DNA of 64,000 nt from an uncultured Dorea sp. (lineage in GTDB: Bacteria; Bacillota; Clostridia; Lachnospirales; Lachnospiraceae). Positions within the stretch are counted from its first letter, which is position 1. Each line of letters begins with the position of its first letter. Of the stretch, positions 32,975-41,070 are shown in pieces. The stretch lies in NCBI GenBank assembly GCA_948602995.1, contig CAPEBR010000008.1:1-64000 (forward strand), in the 5' to 3' direction. The translations under genes and the position numbers were made by a program. The notes below the pieces were generated by a model. That model saw only the letters and a list, made by a program, of their open reading frames with translations. It was not told where the DNA came from and did no database searches.

Positions 32975-34516
32975 ATGGAAAATAGAAAAAGTAAAATAAA
33001 CTGGGTGTATGTGATCTCTCTGATCATTTCGATTGTGCTGACAGTATGGGCAGTTGTGCTGCCAGATAACTTCAATGTTATGGCAGATACGGTTATGGCG
33101 GTTGTGACAGGAGATTTTGGATGGCTCTATATGATCGGCGTGGGAGCATTCCTGTTTTTCAGTGTCTGGCTTGGATTCAGTAAATACGGAAGCATCAAGC
33201 TTGGACCGGATGATTCAGAGCCGGAATATTCAACATTGTCCTGGTTCGCTATGCTGTTTTCTTCTGGAATGGGGATCGGGCTGGTGTTCTGGGGTGTGGC
33301 AGAGCCCCTGAGCCATTATATGAATCCGCTGGGGGCAGAACCAGGTACGCCAGAGGCAGCGCAGTTTGCAATGGGAAAATCACTTCTGCACTGGTGTCTG
33401 CATCCGTGGGCGTGCTTCTGCGTCATCGGCCTTGGACTGGCGTATATGCAGTTCCGCAAGAATCAGCCGGGCTTAATCAGCAGACTTTTCGTTCCGCTGT
33501 TCGGGGAGGAGAGAATTAATGGCTGGCTCGGAACGCTTATTGACGTACTGGCAGTATTTGCAACGATTGCGGGCGTCTGTACCTCGCTTGGTCTTGGAAC
33601 GATGCAGATCAATGCCGGACTAAGCCATCTGTTCGGCATTCCTAATACAAAAGTTGTTCAGGCCATTATTATCATTGTCATCTCAATCTTATTCGTATCA
33701 ACGGCGGTTGCCGGGATTGAGAAGGGAATCAGTGTTGTCTCGAATATTAATATGGTGCTGGCAGTAGTTCTGATGGCTCTCTGCTTTATTATCGGACCAA
33801 CTGTATTCGAACTGAATATTTTTTCAGAAGGAATTGGACTTTATCTGAAGAACCTGATACCAGACAGCTTTGCAATCGGTGCGTTTGAAAATAATGAATG
33901 GTACGGAAGCTGGACCATTTTCTATTGGGCGTGGTGGGTTGCATGGGCGCCGTTCTGTGGTTCCTTTATCGCACGTATTTCAAGAGGACGGACGATCCGG
34001 GAATTCGTAGCAGGCGTCTTGATTGTTCCGGCAATCCTTTCATTCATGTGGTTCTCCATCTTTGGAGGCATGGGACTGAACCTCGGGACTAAGGTTGCAG
34101 AGCTGGCAGCAGCAAATAAAGATACGGCGTGCTTCGTTGTATTCTCAGAATATCCGCTGGGTATGATCTTGTCGGGGATTACCATTATCCTGGTGGCGAC
34201 TTTCTTCATAACCTCGGCGAATTCAGCAACCTTCGTGCTTGGAATCTTTACAAGTGAAGGGAACTTGAATCCATCTAAAAAGAACAAGCTGATCTGGGGA
34301 GTAATAGAGGTTTTATTTGCGCTTGTACTTATGCTTGTAAGTGCAAACGGCCTGAATATGATGCAGAGCATCTCCATTGCCGGAGCCTTTCCATTCCTGC
34401 TGGTTATGATTGTGTCTATGGTGGCAATTGTAAAATCACTGCAGAAAGAGAAGATTGAAAAGAGACCCTGCGGTATTGAGATGCAGAAGGAAGAAAATCT
34501 AGAAGCAGAAGGATAA
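32975..34516 (+). CDS. BCCT-family quaternary amine transporter
   Basis: A 513-residue protein with about 12 membrane helices of the betaine/carnitine/choline family. SSGMGIGLVFWGVAEPL carries the GMGIG sequence of sodium-coupled members (CaiT-type antiporters differ here), and FYWAWWVAWAPFCGSF is the family signature in helices 8-9 with the Trp/Tyr residues that cage the positively charged methyl groups. GGAAAGGAGG precedes the ATG. It follows the MttB homologue in the same direction and most likely imports its substrate with Na+. Confidence 0.93.
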   Translation: MENRKSKINWVYVISLIISIVLTVWAVVLPDNFNVMADTVMAVVTGDFGWLYMIGVGAFLFFSVWLGFSKYGSIKLGPDDSEPEYSTLSWFAMLFSSGMGIGLVFWGVAEPLSHYMNPLGAEPGTPEAAQFAMGKSLLHWCLHPWACFCVIGLGLAYMQFRKNQPGLISRLFVPLFGEERINGWLGTLIDVLAVFATIAGVCTSLGLGTMQINAGLSHLFGIPNTKVVQAIIIIVISILFVSTAVAGIEKGISVVSNINMVLAVVLMALCFIIGPTVFELNIFSEGIGLYLKNLIPDSFAIGAFENNEWYGSWTIFYWAWWVAWAPFCGSFIARISRGRTIREFVAGVLIVPAILSFMWFSIFGGMGLNLGTKVAELAAANKDTACFVVFSEYPLGMILSGITIILVATFFITSANSATFVLGIFTSEGNLNPSKKNKLIWGVIEVLFALVLMLVSANGLNMMQSISIAGAFPFLLVMIVSMVAIVKSLQKEKIEKRPCGIEMQKEENLEAEG

Positions 34517-34583
34517 TGTATAGAAGACAGCAATCGCTGCTGGATAAAAAGATAGAAAAAGCTGACGGTATAGGGGGACAGAT

Positions 34584-36590
34584 ATGAAGATCGGAATAGG
34601 CATTGATACAGGCGGGACCTGCACCGATGCAGTAATTTACCAGTTTGATCAGAAGCAGATCTTAGCTTCGGCAAAAACAGCGACAACCAAGGAGGATCTG
34701 GCAGAAGGGATTGGGAATGTCCTGGACCTTCTTCCCTCAGATCTGATTCGTCAGGCAGAGGTGATTGCCCTGTCTACCACCCTGGCAACCAATGCCTGTG
34801 TGGAGAATAAGGGGGGCAGAGCGAAGCTTGTATTCTTTGGGGTAAAGCCGGACAATGTATCCCGGGTTGGAAGAGAATATGGACTGACACTTGATGACAG
34901 CCTGATTTTTATTGATAGTAAGACGAAGCCTAATGGTGAGGTGGTAAAGGAGCCGGACTGGAATCTGTTCGAAAGGAGCATGCACGACTGGTTTGATGAT
35001 TGTGATGCGGTAGGCGTGGTAGAGCTTTTTGCCCAGAAGTCTGGCGCACAGATGGAAAAAAAAGCAAGAGAAATGATCCAGAAGGAATTTGATATTCCGG
35101 TTGTGTGCGGATTTTCCTTGTTTTCAGAGAGGAATATTGTAAAACGGGGAGCCAGTGCGCTCCTTAACGCCAGGCTGATCTCAGTGATACAGGAGTTTTT
35201 AGATGCAGTCAAACGGGCGCTTAACGCCAGGAAGATCGGGGCGCCCTTTGTGATTGTGCGAAGCGACGGCAGCCTGATGACAGGTGAATTTACTGCGCTG
35301 CATCCGGTAGAGACGCTTCTTTGCGGTCCGGTCGCCAGTGTGATGGGCGCCATGGAGCTTGCAGAGGAGAAGAACTGTCTGATTGTGGATATTGGAGGAA
35401 CGACAACGGATATTGCGTTCGTCAGGGAAGGAAAGCCCAAGCGCGCAGAAACAGGAGTCCGGATCGGAGGCTGGGATACATTTGTAAAAGGATTGTTTGT
35501 AGATACCTTCGGCCTTGGAGGAGACAGCGGGGTTGCGGTCAGTGAACAGGATACGGTCATGCTGGAGGAAGAGAGGGTCATGCCTCTGTGTATGGCGGCA
35601 TCGGCACATCCCAGACTGATCCGGTATCTGGAAAGAGAGGACGAGAGCAGAACCCGCATGGTGAACCAGCAGAAAAATATTTATCTGAGAATCAAGGATA
35701 TCAGCCAGAGCACCTTCTATACAGAGAAGGAAAAAAAGATTGCAGAGTTTATGGCAGAGCCCCATAGTCTGGAGGAGATCAAGAAGACCTGGAATGAGGT
35801 GGTTCTTGTGAACCATGTAGAGCGGCTGGTGAGAGAGGGCGTATTGATCCGGTGCGGGCTGACCCCTACAGACATCATGCATGTACGGGGAGACTTCTGC
35901 CGGTATGAGAGCAGGGCCTCCATCCTGGGAGCCAGAATTATGGCGAGAGCCCTTCTGATGACGCCGGAGGAGTTATCAGATGCAGTATACGATGAGTTTA
36001 AGCGGAAGCTGTATACGAACATTGTCAGGATTCTGATGGAGGATGGATATCCGAGAATCCGGGAGCTGGGAGCCAGGGAGACAGAAAATATTCTGATACT
36101 GGATGCTTATGAGCGTGCAAAGACAGGGGAAGACAGAGGATTTTTCGGACTTCAGTTTGGAACTCCTGCAGCCCTGGTGGGAGTGGGAGCGCCGACAAAG
36201 CTGTTCCTTGAGGATGTCGGCAGGCTTCTTGGGACAAAGGTAGTAACCTCTGAGCACTCACCGGTGGCAAATGCCCTGGGAGCGATTGTAGGCAATGTAT
36301 CTGCAAGTGTACTGATGGAGGTTGTATTTCAGCAGAATACCGGAGAATATGTGGCGTTTGGCAGCGGACTCAGGTATGAATTTGGTGATCTGGAAGAAGC
36401 TAAGGAAAAGGCTGACGAGGTTGCAGCCAGGCTTGCGAAGGAGGAGGCAGTGCTAAGAGGGGCTGATCCGGAGGATATGAAGGTGTCAGTCGAAGTGAAG
36501 GAGAACATTGTACAGACAGAGTTCGGTCCGATCTACGTAGGCTATAAGGTAGAAGCAACTGCATCCGGAAAGCTGCGTTTATCGAAATAG
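34584..36590 (+). CDS. Hydantoinase/oxoprolinase-family (HyuA-like) protein
   Basis: A 668-residue ATPase-fold protein of the hydantoinase A/oxoprolinase family: N-terminal GIGIDTGGTCTDAVIY (phosphate-1 motif), ALSTTLATNACVENKGG, VDIGGTTTDIAFV near residue 270, and the C-terminal LGAIVGNVSASV. HyuA enzymes hydrolyse cyclic amide bonds using ATP, usually with an HyuB partner, which is absent here. HyuA-like proteins next to MttB genes are recurrent and may instead have a corrinoid-related or ligase-like role. GGGGGA precedes the ATG. Function open. Confidence 0.8.
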   Translation: MKIGIGIDTGGTCTDAVIYQFDQKQILASAKTATTKEDLAEGIGNVLDLLPSDLIRQAEVIALSTTLATNACVENKGGRAKLVFFGVKPDNVSRVGREYGLTLDDSLIFIDSKTKPNGEVVKEPDWNLFERSMHDWFDDCDAVGVVELFAQKSGAQMEKKAREMIQKEFDIPVVCGFSLFSERNIVKRGASALLNARLISVIQEFLDAVKRALNARKIGAPFVIVRSDGSLMTGEFTALHPVETLLCGPVASVMGAMELAEEKNCLIVDIGGTTTDIAFVREGKPKRAETGVRIGGWDTFVKGLFVDTFGLGGDSGVAVSEQDTVMLEEERVMPLCMAASAHPRLIRYLEREDESRTRMVNQQKNIYLRIKDISQSTFYTEKEKKIAEFMAEPHSLEEIKKTWNEVVLVNHVERLVREGVLIRCGLTPTDIMHVRGDFCRYESRASILGARIMARALLMTPEELSDAVYDEFKRKLYTNIVRILMEDGYPRIRELGARETENILILDAYERAKTGEDRGFFGLQFGTPAALVGVGAPTKLFLEDVGRLLGTKVVTSEHSPVANALGAIVGNVSASVLMEVVFQQNTGEYVAFGSGLRYEFGDLEEAKEKADEVAARLAKEEAVLRGADPEDMKVSVEVKENIVQTEFGPIYVGYKVEATASGKLRLSK

Positions 36591-36604
36591 AACAAGAGGT
36601 TAAG

Positions 36605-37273
36605 ATGAGGTATGTACTTTTGGCCTGTAAGACGATGCAGGCAGAGATGGAACAGATTCTGGACCGGAGAGGAAATATGTTTGACCGTATAGGCTGGATT
36701 GAATCCGGACTTCATAATGTGACGGAACGTCTGAAGGAAGAGATTACGGCAGGACTTGAGGAAATCCGGGATGCGGATTGTGTCGTGATGGGATTCGGAG
36801 CCTGCGGAAATGCCTTTGCCGGGATTACGGCAGGCGATTTTGAGATGATTCTGCCTAAGGCAGATGACTGTATCAGTATTATGCTGGGCTCTTACCAGAG
36901 AAAAAGAGAAATCATGAAGCAGGGGGAGACCTATTTCCTGACTCGTGGATGGCTTGGCGGTGAGTCGAACATCTATAAGGAATATCTGTTTACTGTAGAG
37001 AAATATGGAAAAGAGATGGCAGATATTATATATGAAGAGATTCTCGGGAAATATAAGCATCTGGGAATCATAGACACGAAAGCATATGACTATGAGAGCT
37101 TTCTTGAAGAAACTGCTGTGATGGCAGAGGAGCTGCATCTGCATCAGCTTCCGATAGAGGGAGATCTGTCTTATCTTGAGCGTCTTCTTACTGGATTTTG
37201 GGACGGCGGGGATTTTATCCGTATTGCACCGCATCAGACAATTATGGCAGATATGTTCCCCAAAGGTAAGTAA
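36605..37273 (+). CDS. DUF1638-domain protein
   Basis: A 222-residue protein that matches DUF1638, an uncharacterised family often found beside corrinoid methyltransferases. Recognisable parts are VVMGFGACGNAF near residue 62, PKADDCISIMLGS near residue 83, and FLTRGWL. The Cys residues in ACGNAF and DDC might bind a metal. It starts 14 nt after the HyuA-like stop behind AACAAGAGG, so it is in the same operon. Function unknown. Confidence 0.75.
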   Translation: MRYVLLACKTMQAEMEQILDRRGNMFDRIGWIESGLHNVTERLKEEITAGLEEIRDADCVVMGFGACGNAFAGITAGDFEMILPKADDCISIMLGSYQRKREIMKQGETYFLTRGWLGGESNIYKEYLFTVEKYGKEMADIIYEEILGKYKHLGIIDTKAYDYESFLEETAVMAEELHLHQLPIEGDLSYLERLLTGFWDGGDFIRIAPHQTIMADMFPKGK

Positions 37274-37285
37274 TTGAGATTTTTG

Positions 37286-37312
37286 GTAACTGCGGGACGA
37301 CAGAGCAGTTAC
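37286..37312 (+). promoter_or_regulatory. Leader hairpin before the reductase component B genes
   Basis: GTAACTGC (37286-37293) pairs perfectly with GCAGTTAC (37305-37312), 36 nt before the grdI-like start. It resembles the leader stems of pepT, the FapA-like gene, hemC, cbiD and cobT. Confidence 0.45.
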
Positions 37313-37348
37313 AGAGTATTCATTGCATTGGCAGAAGGAGGAAATTGT

Positions 37349-38635
37349 ATGAGACTGGAACTGGGGAAATTTGTGATCAAAGATATTCAGTTCGCGGAGG
37401 AATCTCACATAGAGAACCAGGTGCTCTATGTGAATAAGGCTGAAGTGGAGGCCATGGTGCTGGAAGATGACAAGCTTAAGGAATGCCATCTTGACATTGC
37501 AAGACCTGGAGAGGCAACGAGAATCACGCCGGTAAAGGATGTGATCGAGCCCCGTGTGAAGGTAAGCGGCGGAGAGATCTTTCCTGGTGTGATCGGAAAG
37601 GTATCTCCCCAGGTAGGGAGCGGAAGAACCCATGCACTGGACGGCTGCTGTGTCGTGACTGTGGGAAGGATTGTCGGATTCCAGGAGGGCGTGATTGACA
37701 TGAGCGGTCCGGCAGCAGACTACTGTCCTTTTTCTAAGACAGTGAATCTGTGCGTTGTGATTGAGCCCCAGGAGGGACTCGAAACTCATGTATATGAAAG
37801 AGCGGGAAGACTGGCAGGTCTTAAGACTGCTGCTTATCTTGGGGAACTTGCCAGAAAGCTTGAGCCAGATACACTGGAGGTATTTGAGACAAAATCAGTC
37901 TTTGAGCAGGCAGCCCAGTACCCGGATCTTCCGAAGGTAGGATATATCCATATGCTGCAGTCCCAGGGACTTCTGCATGATACTTATTACTATGGCGTGG
38001 ATGCCAAGCAGATTGTGCCTACATTCATGTATCCTACAGAAATTATGGATGGTGCAATTGTTTCTGGCAACTGTGTGGCTCCATGTGACAAGGTGACGTC
38101 CTATCATCATCTGCATAATCCGGTTATCGAAGACTGCTACCGGCATCATGGAAAGGACATTAATTTTATGGGAGTTATCCTGACCAATGAAAATGTATTT
38201 CTTGCAGACAAAGAAAGACATTCCGACATGGTTGCCAAGTTCTGCCAGTGGCTGGAGCTGGACGGTGTGCTGATTACAGAGGAAGGCTACGGAAACCCGG
38301 ATACGGATCTGATGATGAACTGCCGCAAGGTGGAGAGGGCTGGTACAAAGGTATGCCTGATTACGGATGAATTTCCAGGCAAGGACGGAAAATCTGCATC
38401 CCTTGCAGATACCTGCGAGGAGGCCACGGCGCTGGCGTCCTGCGGTCAGGGAAATGCAACACTGAAATTCCCTGCCATGGATAAGGTAATCGGAATGATG
38501 GATTATATTGAGAGCCAGATCGGCGGCTGGGCAGGCTGTGTAAATGAGGACGGTTCCTTTGAGGCAGAGCTTCAGATTATTATTGCATCTACAATTGCCA
38601 ATGGCTTTAACAAGCTGGCGGCAAGAGGATATTAG
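37349..38635 (+). CDS. grdI: Glycine/sarcosine/betaine reductase component B, alpha/beta proprotein
   Basis: A 428-residue proprotein of the GrdE/GrdG/GrdI family. It starts RLELGKFVIKDIQF, as usual. The self-cleavage site is N241-C242 in GNCVAPCDK; in known members cleavage before this Cys yields a 25-kDa and a 22-kDa subunit, the latter with a carbonyl (pyruvoyl-like) group that forms a Schiff base with the amine substrate. ATG 37349 is chosen because AAGGAGG lies 8 nt upstream; the frame is open to 37274 but without a site. It pairs with the selenoprotein gene that follows. The betaine type (GrdI) is inferred from the BCCT/MttB context; GrdG or GrdE cannot be excluded. Confidence 0.85.
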   Translation: MRLELGKFVIKDIQFAEESHIENQVLYVNKAEVEAMVLEDDKLKECHLDIARPGEATRITPVKDVIEPRVKVSGGEIFPGVIGKVSPQVGSGRTHALDGCCVVTVGRIVGFQEGVIDMSGPAADYCPFSKTVNLCVVIEPQEGLETHVYERAGRLAGLKTAAYLGELARKLEPDTLEVFETKSVFEQAAQYPDLPKVGYIHMLQSQGLLHDTYYYGVDAKQIVPTFMYPTEIMDGAIVSGNCVAPCDKVTSYHHLHNPVIEDCYRHHGKDINFMGVILTNENVFLADKERHSDMVAKFCQWLELDGVLITEEGYGNPDTDLMMNCRKVERAGTKVCLITDEFPGKDGKSASLADTCEEATALASCGQGNATLKFPAMDKVIGMMDYIESQIGGWAGCVNEDGSFEAELQIIIASTIANGFNKLAARGY

Positions 38636-38653
38636 GAGGGAGGTAGAAAAGTT

Positions 38654-39973
38654 ATGGCAGCCTATAAGATTGTACATTATATCAATCAGTTCTTCGGAGG
38701 AATCGGCGGAGAGGAAATGGCGGACTATAAGCCGGAGGTAAGAGAGGAAGTAATCGGTCCCGGACTTGCGTTAAAAGCAGGACTGGGAGGAGATTTTGAG
38801 ATTGCAGCTACGGTAATATGCGGTGACAACTATTTTGGTGAAAACCTGGATGAGGCTACAGATACAATTATAGAGATGGTGAAAAAATACCAGCCGGATG
38901 TATTCGTGGCAGGTCCGGCGTTCAATGCAGGGCGCTATGGCGTTGCGTGCGGAACCATCTGCAAAGCAGTGGAGGAGAGGCTTGGCATACCGGTTCTCTC
39001 AGGCATGTATGAGGAGAATCCAGGAGCTGATATGTTTAAGCAGGATGTAATCCTGGTGAAAACCGGAAATTCTGCGGCAACCATGAGAAAGGCAGTTCCG
39101 AAGCTGGTGGGTCTGATTAAGAAGATGGCGACAGGAGAAGAGATTCTCGGACCTTCCATTGAAGGGTATCTGGAGCGGGGAATCCGTGTGAACTATTTCG
39201 CCAAGGAGCGTGGCTCGGAGCGAGGAATCCGTATGCTGGTAAAAAAGATGAAGGGCGAGGAATTTGAGACGGATCTTCCTATGCCGAAGTTTGACCGGGT
39301 ATCTCCGGCAAAGGCAGTGGAGGATATGAAATCAGCCAGGATCGCAGTGGTTACCTCTGGCGGAATTGTACCTCTTGGCAATCCGGATCATATTGAGTCA
39401 TCCAATGCTACAAAATTCGGAGAGTATACCGTTGAGGGCATGGATACCATGTCGAAGGATGATTACATGACTATTCACGGTGGATATGACAGACAGTTCG
39501 TACTGGAGAATCCCAATCTGGTTATCCCGCTGGATGTCTTAAGAGAGAAGGAAAAAAATGGAGAAATCGGAAACCTCCTTCCATACTTTGCCAGTACGAC
39601 AGGAACCGGGACGGCAACCAATTCGGCAGCCAGGTTCGGAGATGAGATCGGAAAGAAGTTCATTGAGGAGGGGGTAGACGCAGTGATTCTGACCTCTACA
39701 TGAGGAACCTGTACTCGTTGCGGTGCAACGATGGTAAAAGGAATCGAGAAGTATGGGATCCCGGTTGTACATATCTGTACAGTAGTTCCGATTTCCCGCA
39801 CGATTGGCGCGAACCGGATTGTTCCTGCGGTGGGAATACCTTATCCCCTTGGCGATCCGACCCAGGGAGAGGATGAATCACGCAAGATTCGTGAAAAACT
39901 GGTTACAAGAGCATTGAAGGCTTTAGAGACGCCGGTTGATGAGCAGACTGTGTTTGAAAAGGATGAGTGGTAA
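38654..39973 (+). CDS. grdH: Component B gamma subunit, selenoprotein (GrdB/F/H family)
   Basis: A 439-residue selenoprotein. The TGA at 39701-39703 is codon 350 and is read as selenocysteine: the following codons give GTCTRCGA, so the U-x-x-C redox motif of GrdB, GrdF and GrdH is kept, and the frame continues with a normal C-terminus to 39973. Annotation tools that stop at TGA would split it into 38654-39703 and a second ORF. The Sec attacks the C-N bond of the Schiff-base substrate and passes a carboxymethyl group to selenoprotein GrdA. GrdA, GrdC and GrdD, as well as the Sec insertion genes, are not in this window and must be elsewhere. GGGAGGTAG precedes the ATG. Confidence 0.9.
39701..39703 (+). 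other. Selenocysteine codon (UGA) in the component B gene
   Basis: The in-frame TGA sits at the position of the catalytic Sec350 of the GrdB family; the amino acids before (DAVILTST) and after (GTCTRCGATM) are family-conserved. Confidence 0.9.
39716..39730 (+). promoter_or_regulatory. Candidate bacterial SECIS hairpin
   Basis: CGTTGC (39716-39721) and GCAACG (39725-39730) with loop GGT, starting 12 nt after the UGA. Placement inside the coding region just after the Sec codon fits bacterial SECIS elements. Confidence 0.6.
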
Positions 39974-40880
39974 AAAGTCACTGCAAGGAGCCTTTCTGGG
40001 CCTGTCTGCAGGAGTATTATGGGGAGTTTCAGGCGTATTCGGCCAGTTTTTATTTGAAACAAGGGATATTAAGGTTTCCTGGCTGATACCGGTTCGCCTG
40101 ATTACCTCCGGAATTCTAATGGTTGCGGTTTTGTTCTGTACAAATCGGGACGAAATGCTGAAGTTCTGCAGAAACCGCCGGGATCTTCTGCAGACGATGA
40201 TTGCCGGTATATGTGGAACTATGACATTCCAGGTGGCTTTTTTCGGAGCCGTACAGCGTTCCAATGCTGGTACGGCTACCGTGCTGCAGTATCTGTGTCC
40301 GGTTCTTGTCATGGTATATGTCTGTATCCGGGACAGGAAAAGGCCGGACAGGGCACAGCTTGCTGCCATCATCCTGGCAGTAAGCGGCATTTTCCTTATA
40401 TCCACTCATGGAAATGTGCAGTCACTGGTTATGACCCCGGAGGCGCTTGGATGGGGGCTTGGATGTGCTTTCTGCATGTTCCTGAATACAGTTGTTCCGG
40501 AATCACTGTACCAGAGATATTCGTCTACCGTGGTTGTGGGGTGGTCCCTTCTCATCGGGGGGATTGTGCTGACCCTGCTGTTCAGACCCTGGACTTATGA
40601 GGTGCGCTGGGATGCGATGGTGCTTGTTTCACTGTTTTTTATTATTATCGGCGGTTCGGCGGCAGCATATCTGCTGTATGCATATTCGGTCAGATTTTCC
40701 GGTCCTGCGAAGGCAAGCCTGTATGCCTGCATTGAAGCCGTGACTGCTACCGTATTCTCGGCAGTCTGGCTTAAGACTCCGTTTATGCTGATTGATCTGG
40801 CAGGCTTTGTGCTGATTCTGTCAACTGTGTTCGTTGTCAGCTATTGCGGTACTATTCATGGATCAGGAGGCCGTTCATAG
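39963..40880 (+). CDS. EamA/DMT-family transporter
   Basis: A 305-residue membrane protein with ten hydrophobic helices in two EamA repeats (GLSAGVLWGVSGVFGQFLF at the start; the second half from LGWGLGCAFCMFLN). DMT-family members export or exchange small metabolites. ATG 39963 overlaps the component B gene by 11 nt, so the two are translationally coupled. Export of a product of the amine pathway (for example a demethylated or cleaved amine) is a reasonable guess but not shown. The unit ends with repeat A copy 3. Confidence 0.82.
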   Translation: MSGKKSLQGAFLGLSAGVLWGVSGVFGQFLFETRDIKVSWLIPVRLITSGILMVAVLFCTNRDEMLKFCRNRRDLLQTMIAGICGTMTFQVAFFGAVQRSNAGTATVLQYLCPVLVMVYVCIRDRKRPDRAQLAAIILAVSGIFLISTHGNVQSLVMTPEALGWGLGCAFCMFLNTVVPESLYQRYSSTVVVGWSLLIGGIVLTLLFRPWTYEVRWDAMVLVSLFFIIIGGSAAAYLLYAYSVRFSGPAKASLYACIEAVTATVFSAVWLKTPFMLIDLAGFVLILSTVFVVSYCGTIHGSGGRS

Positions 40881-40888
40881 TTACTGTG

Positions 40889-41021
40889 GTTACTGTTCAC
40901 ACAGGTCTGCGCATTTACTGCACAGACCGTAAGAAAGTGATTCAGGAGTGAGCAAATCCCATTCGCAGAGCGAATTTTAGATGGATTTGCGAATGTTACT
41001 GGTCACGGAGTGATCAGTAAG
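40889..41021 (+). repeat. Interspersed repeat A, copy 3
   Basis: Left end GTTACTGTTCAC (40889-40900) is identical to copy 1. The inner GGTCTGCGCA...TGCACAGACC stem and the AAATCC...GGATTT stem are kept. The right end is GTGATCAGTAAG, two changes from copy 1. It separates the amine module from the cobalamin locus. Confidence 0.8.
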
Positions 41022-41034
41022 TAATGATAAAGTG

Positions 41035-41063
41035 TTGACAATGCAGGCAAAAGCGTGTATGTT
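41035..41063 (+). promoter_or_regulatory. Promoter directly before cbiG-cbiJ
   Basis: TTGACA (41035-41040), 17 nt, TATGTT (41058-41063). The expected transcription start (about 41069-41071) coincides with ATG 41071, which would give a leaderless mRNA. Confidence 0.55.
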
Positions 41064-41070
41064 AAAAATT

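Noticed and set aside
36542..37789. Minus-strand 415-codon open frame across DUF1638 and the reductase gene
   Set aside because: It overlaps two well-supported genes on the other strand, and its translation is rich in His, Cys and Ser as expected for a shadow frame.
39701..39703. Premature stop making the reductase gene a pseudogene
   Set aside because: The codon falls at the Sec position of the GrdB family, the flanking residues are conserved, and the frame goes on to a normal C-terminus.
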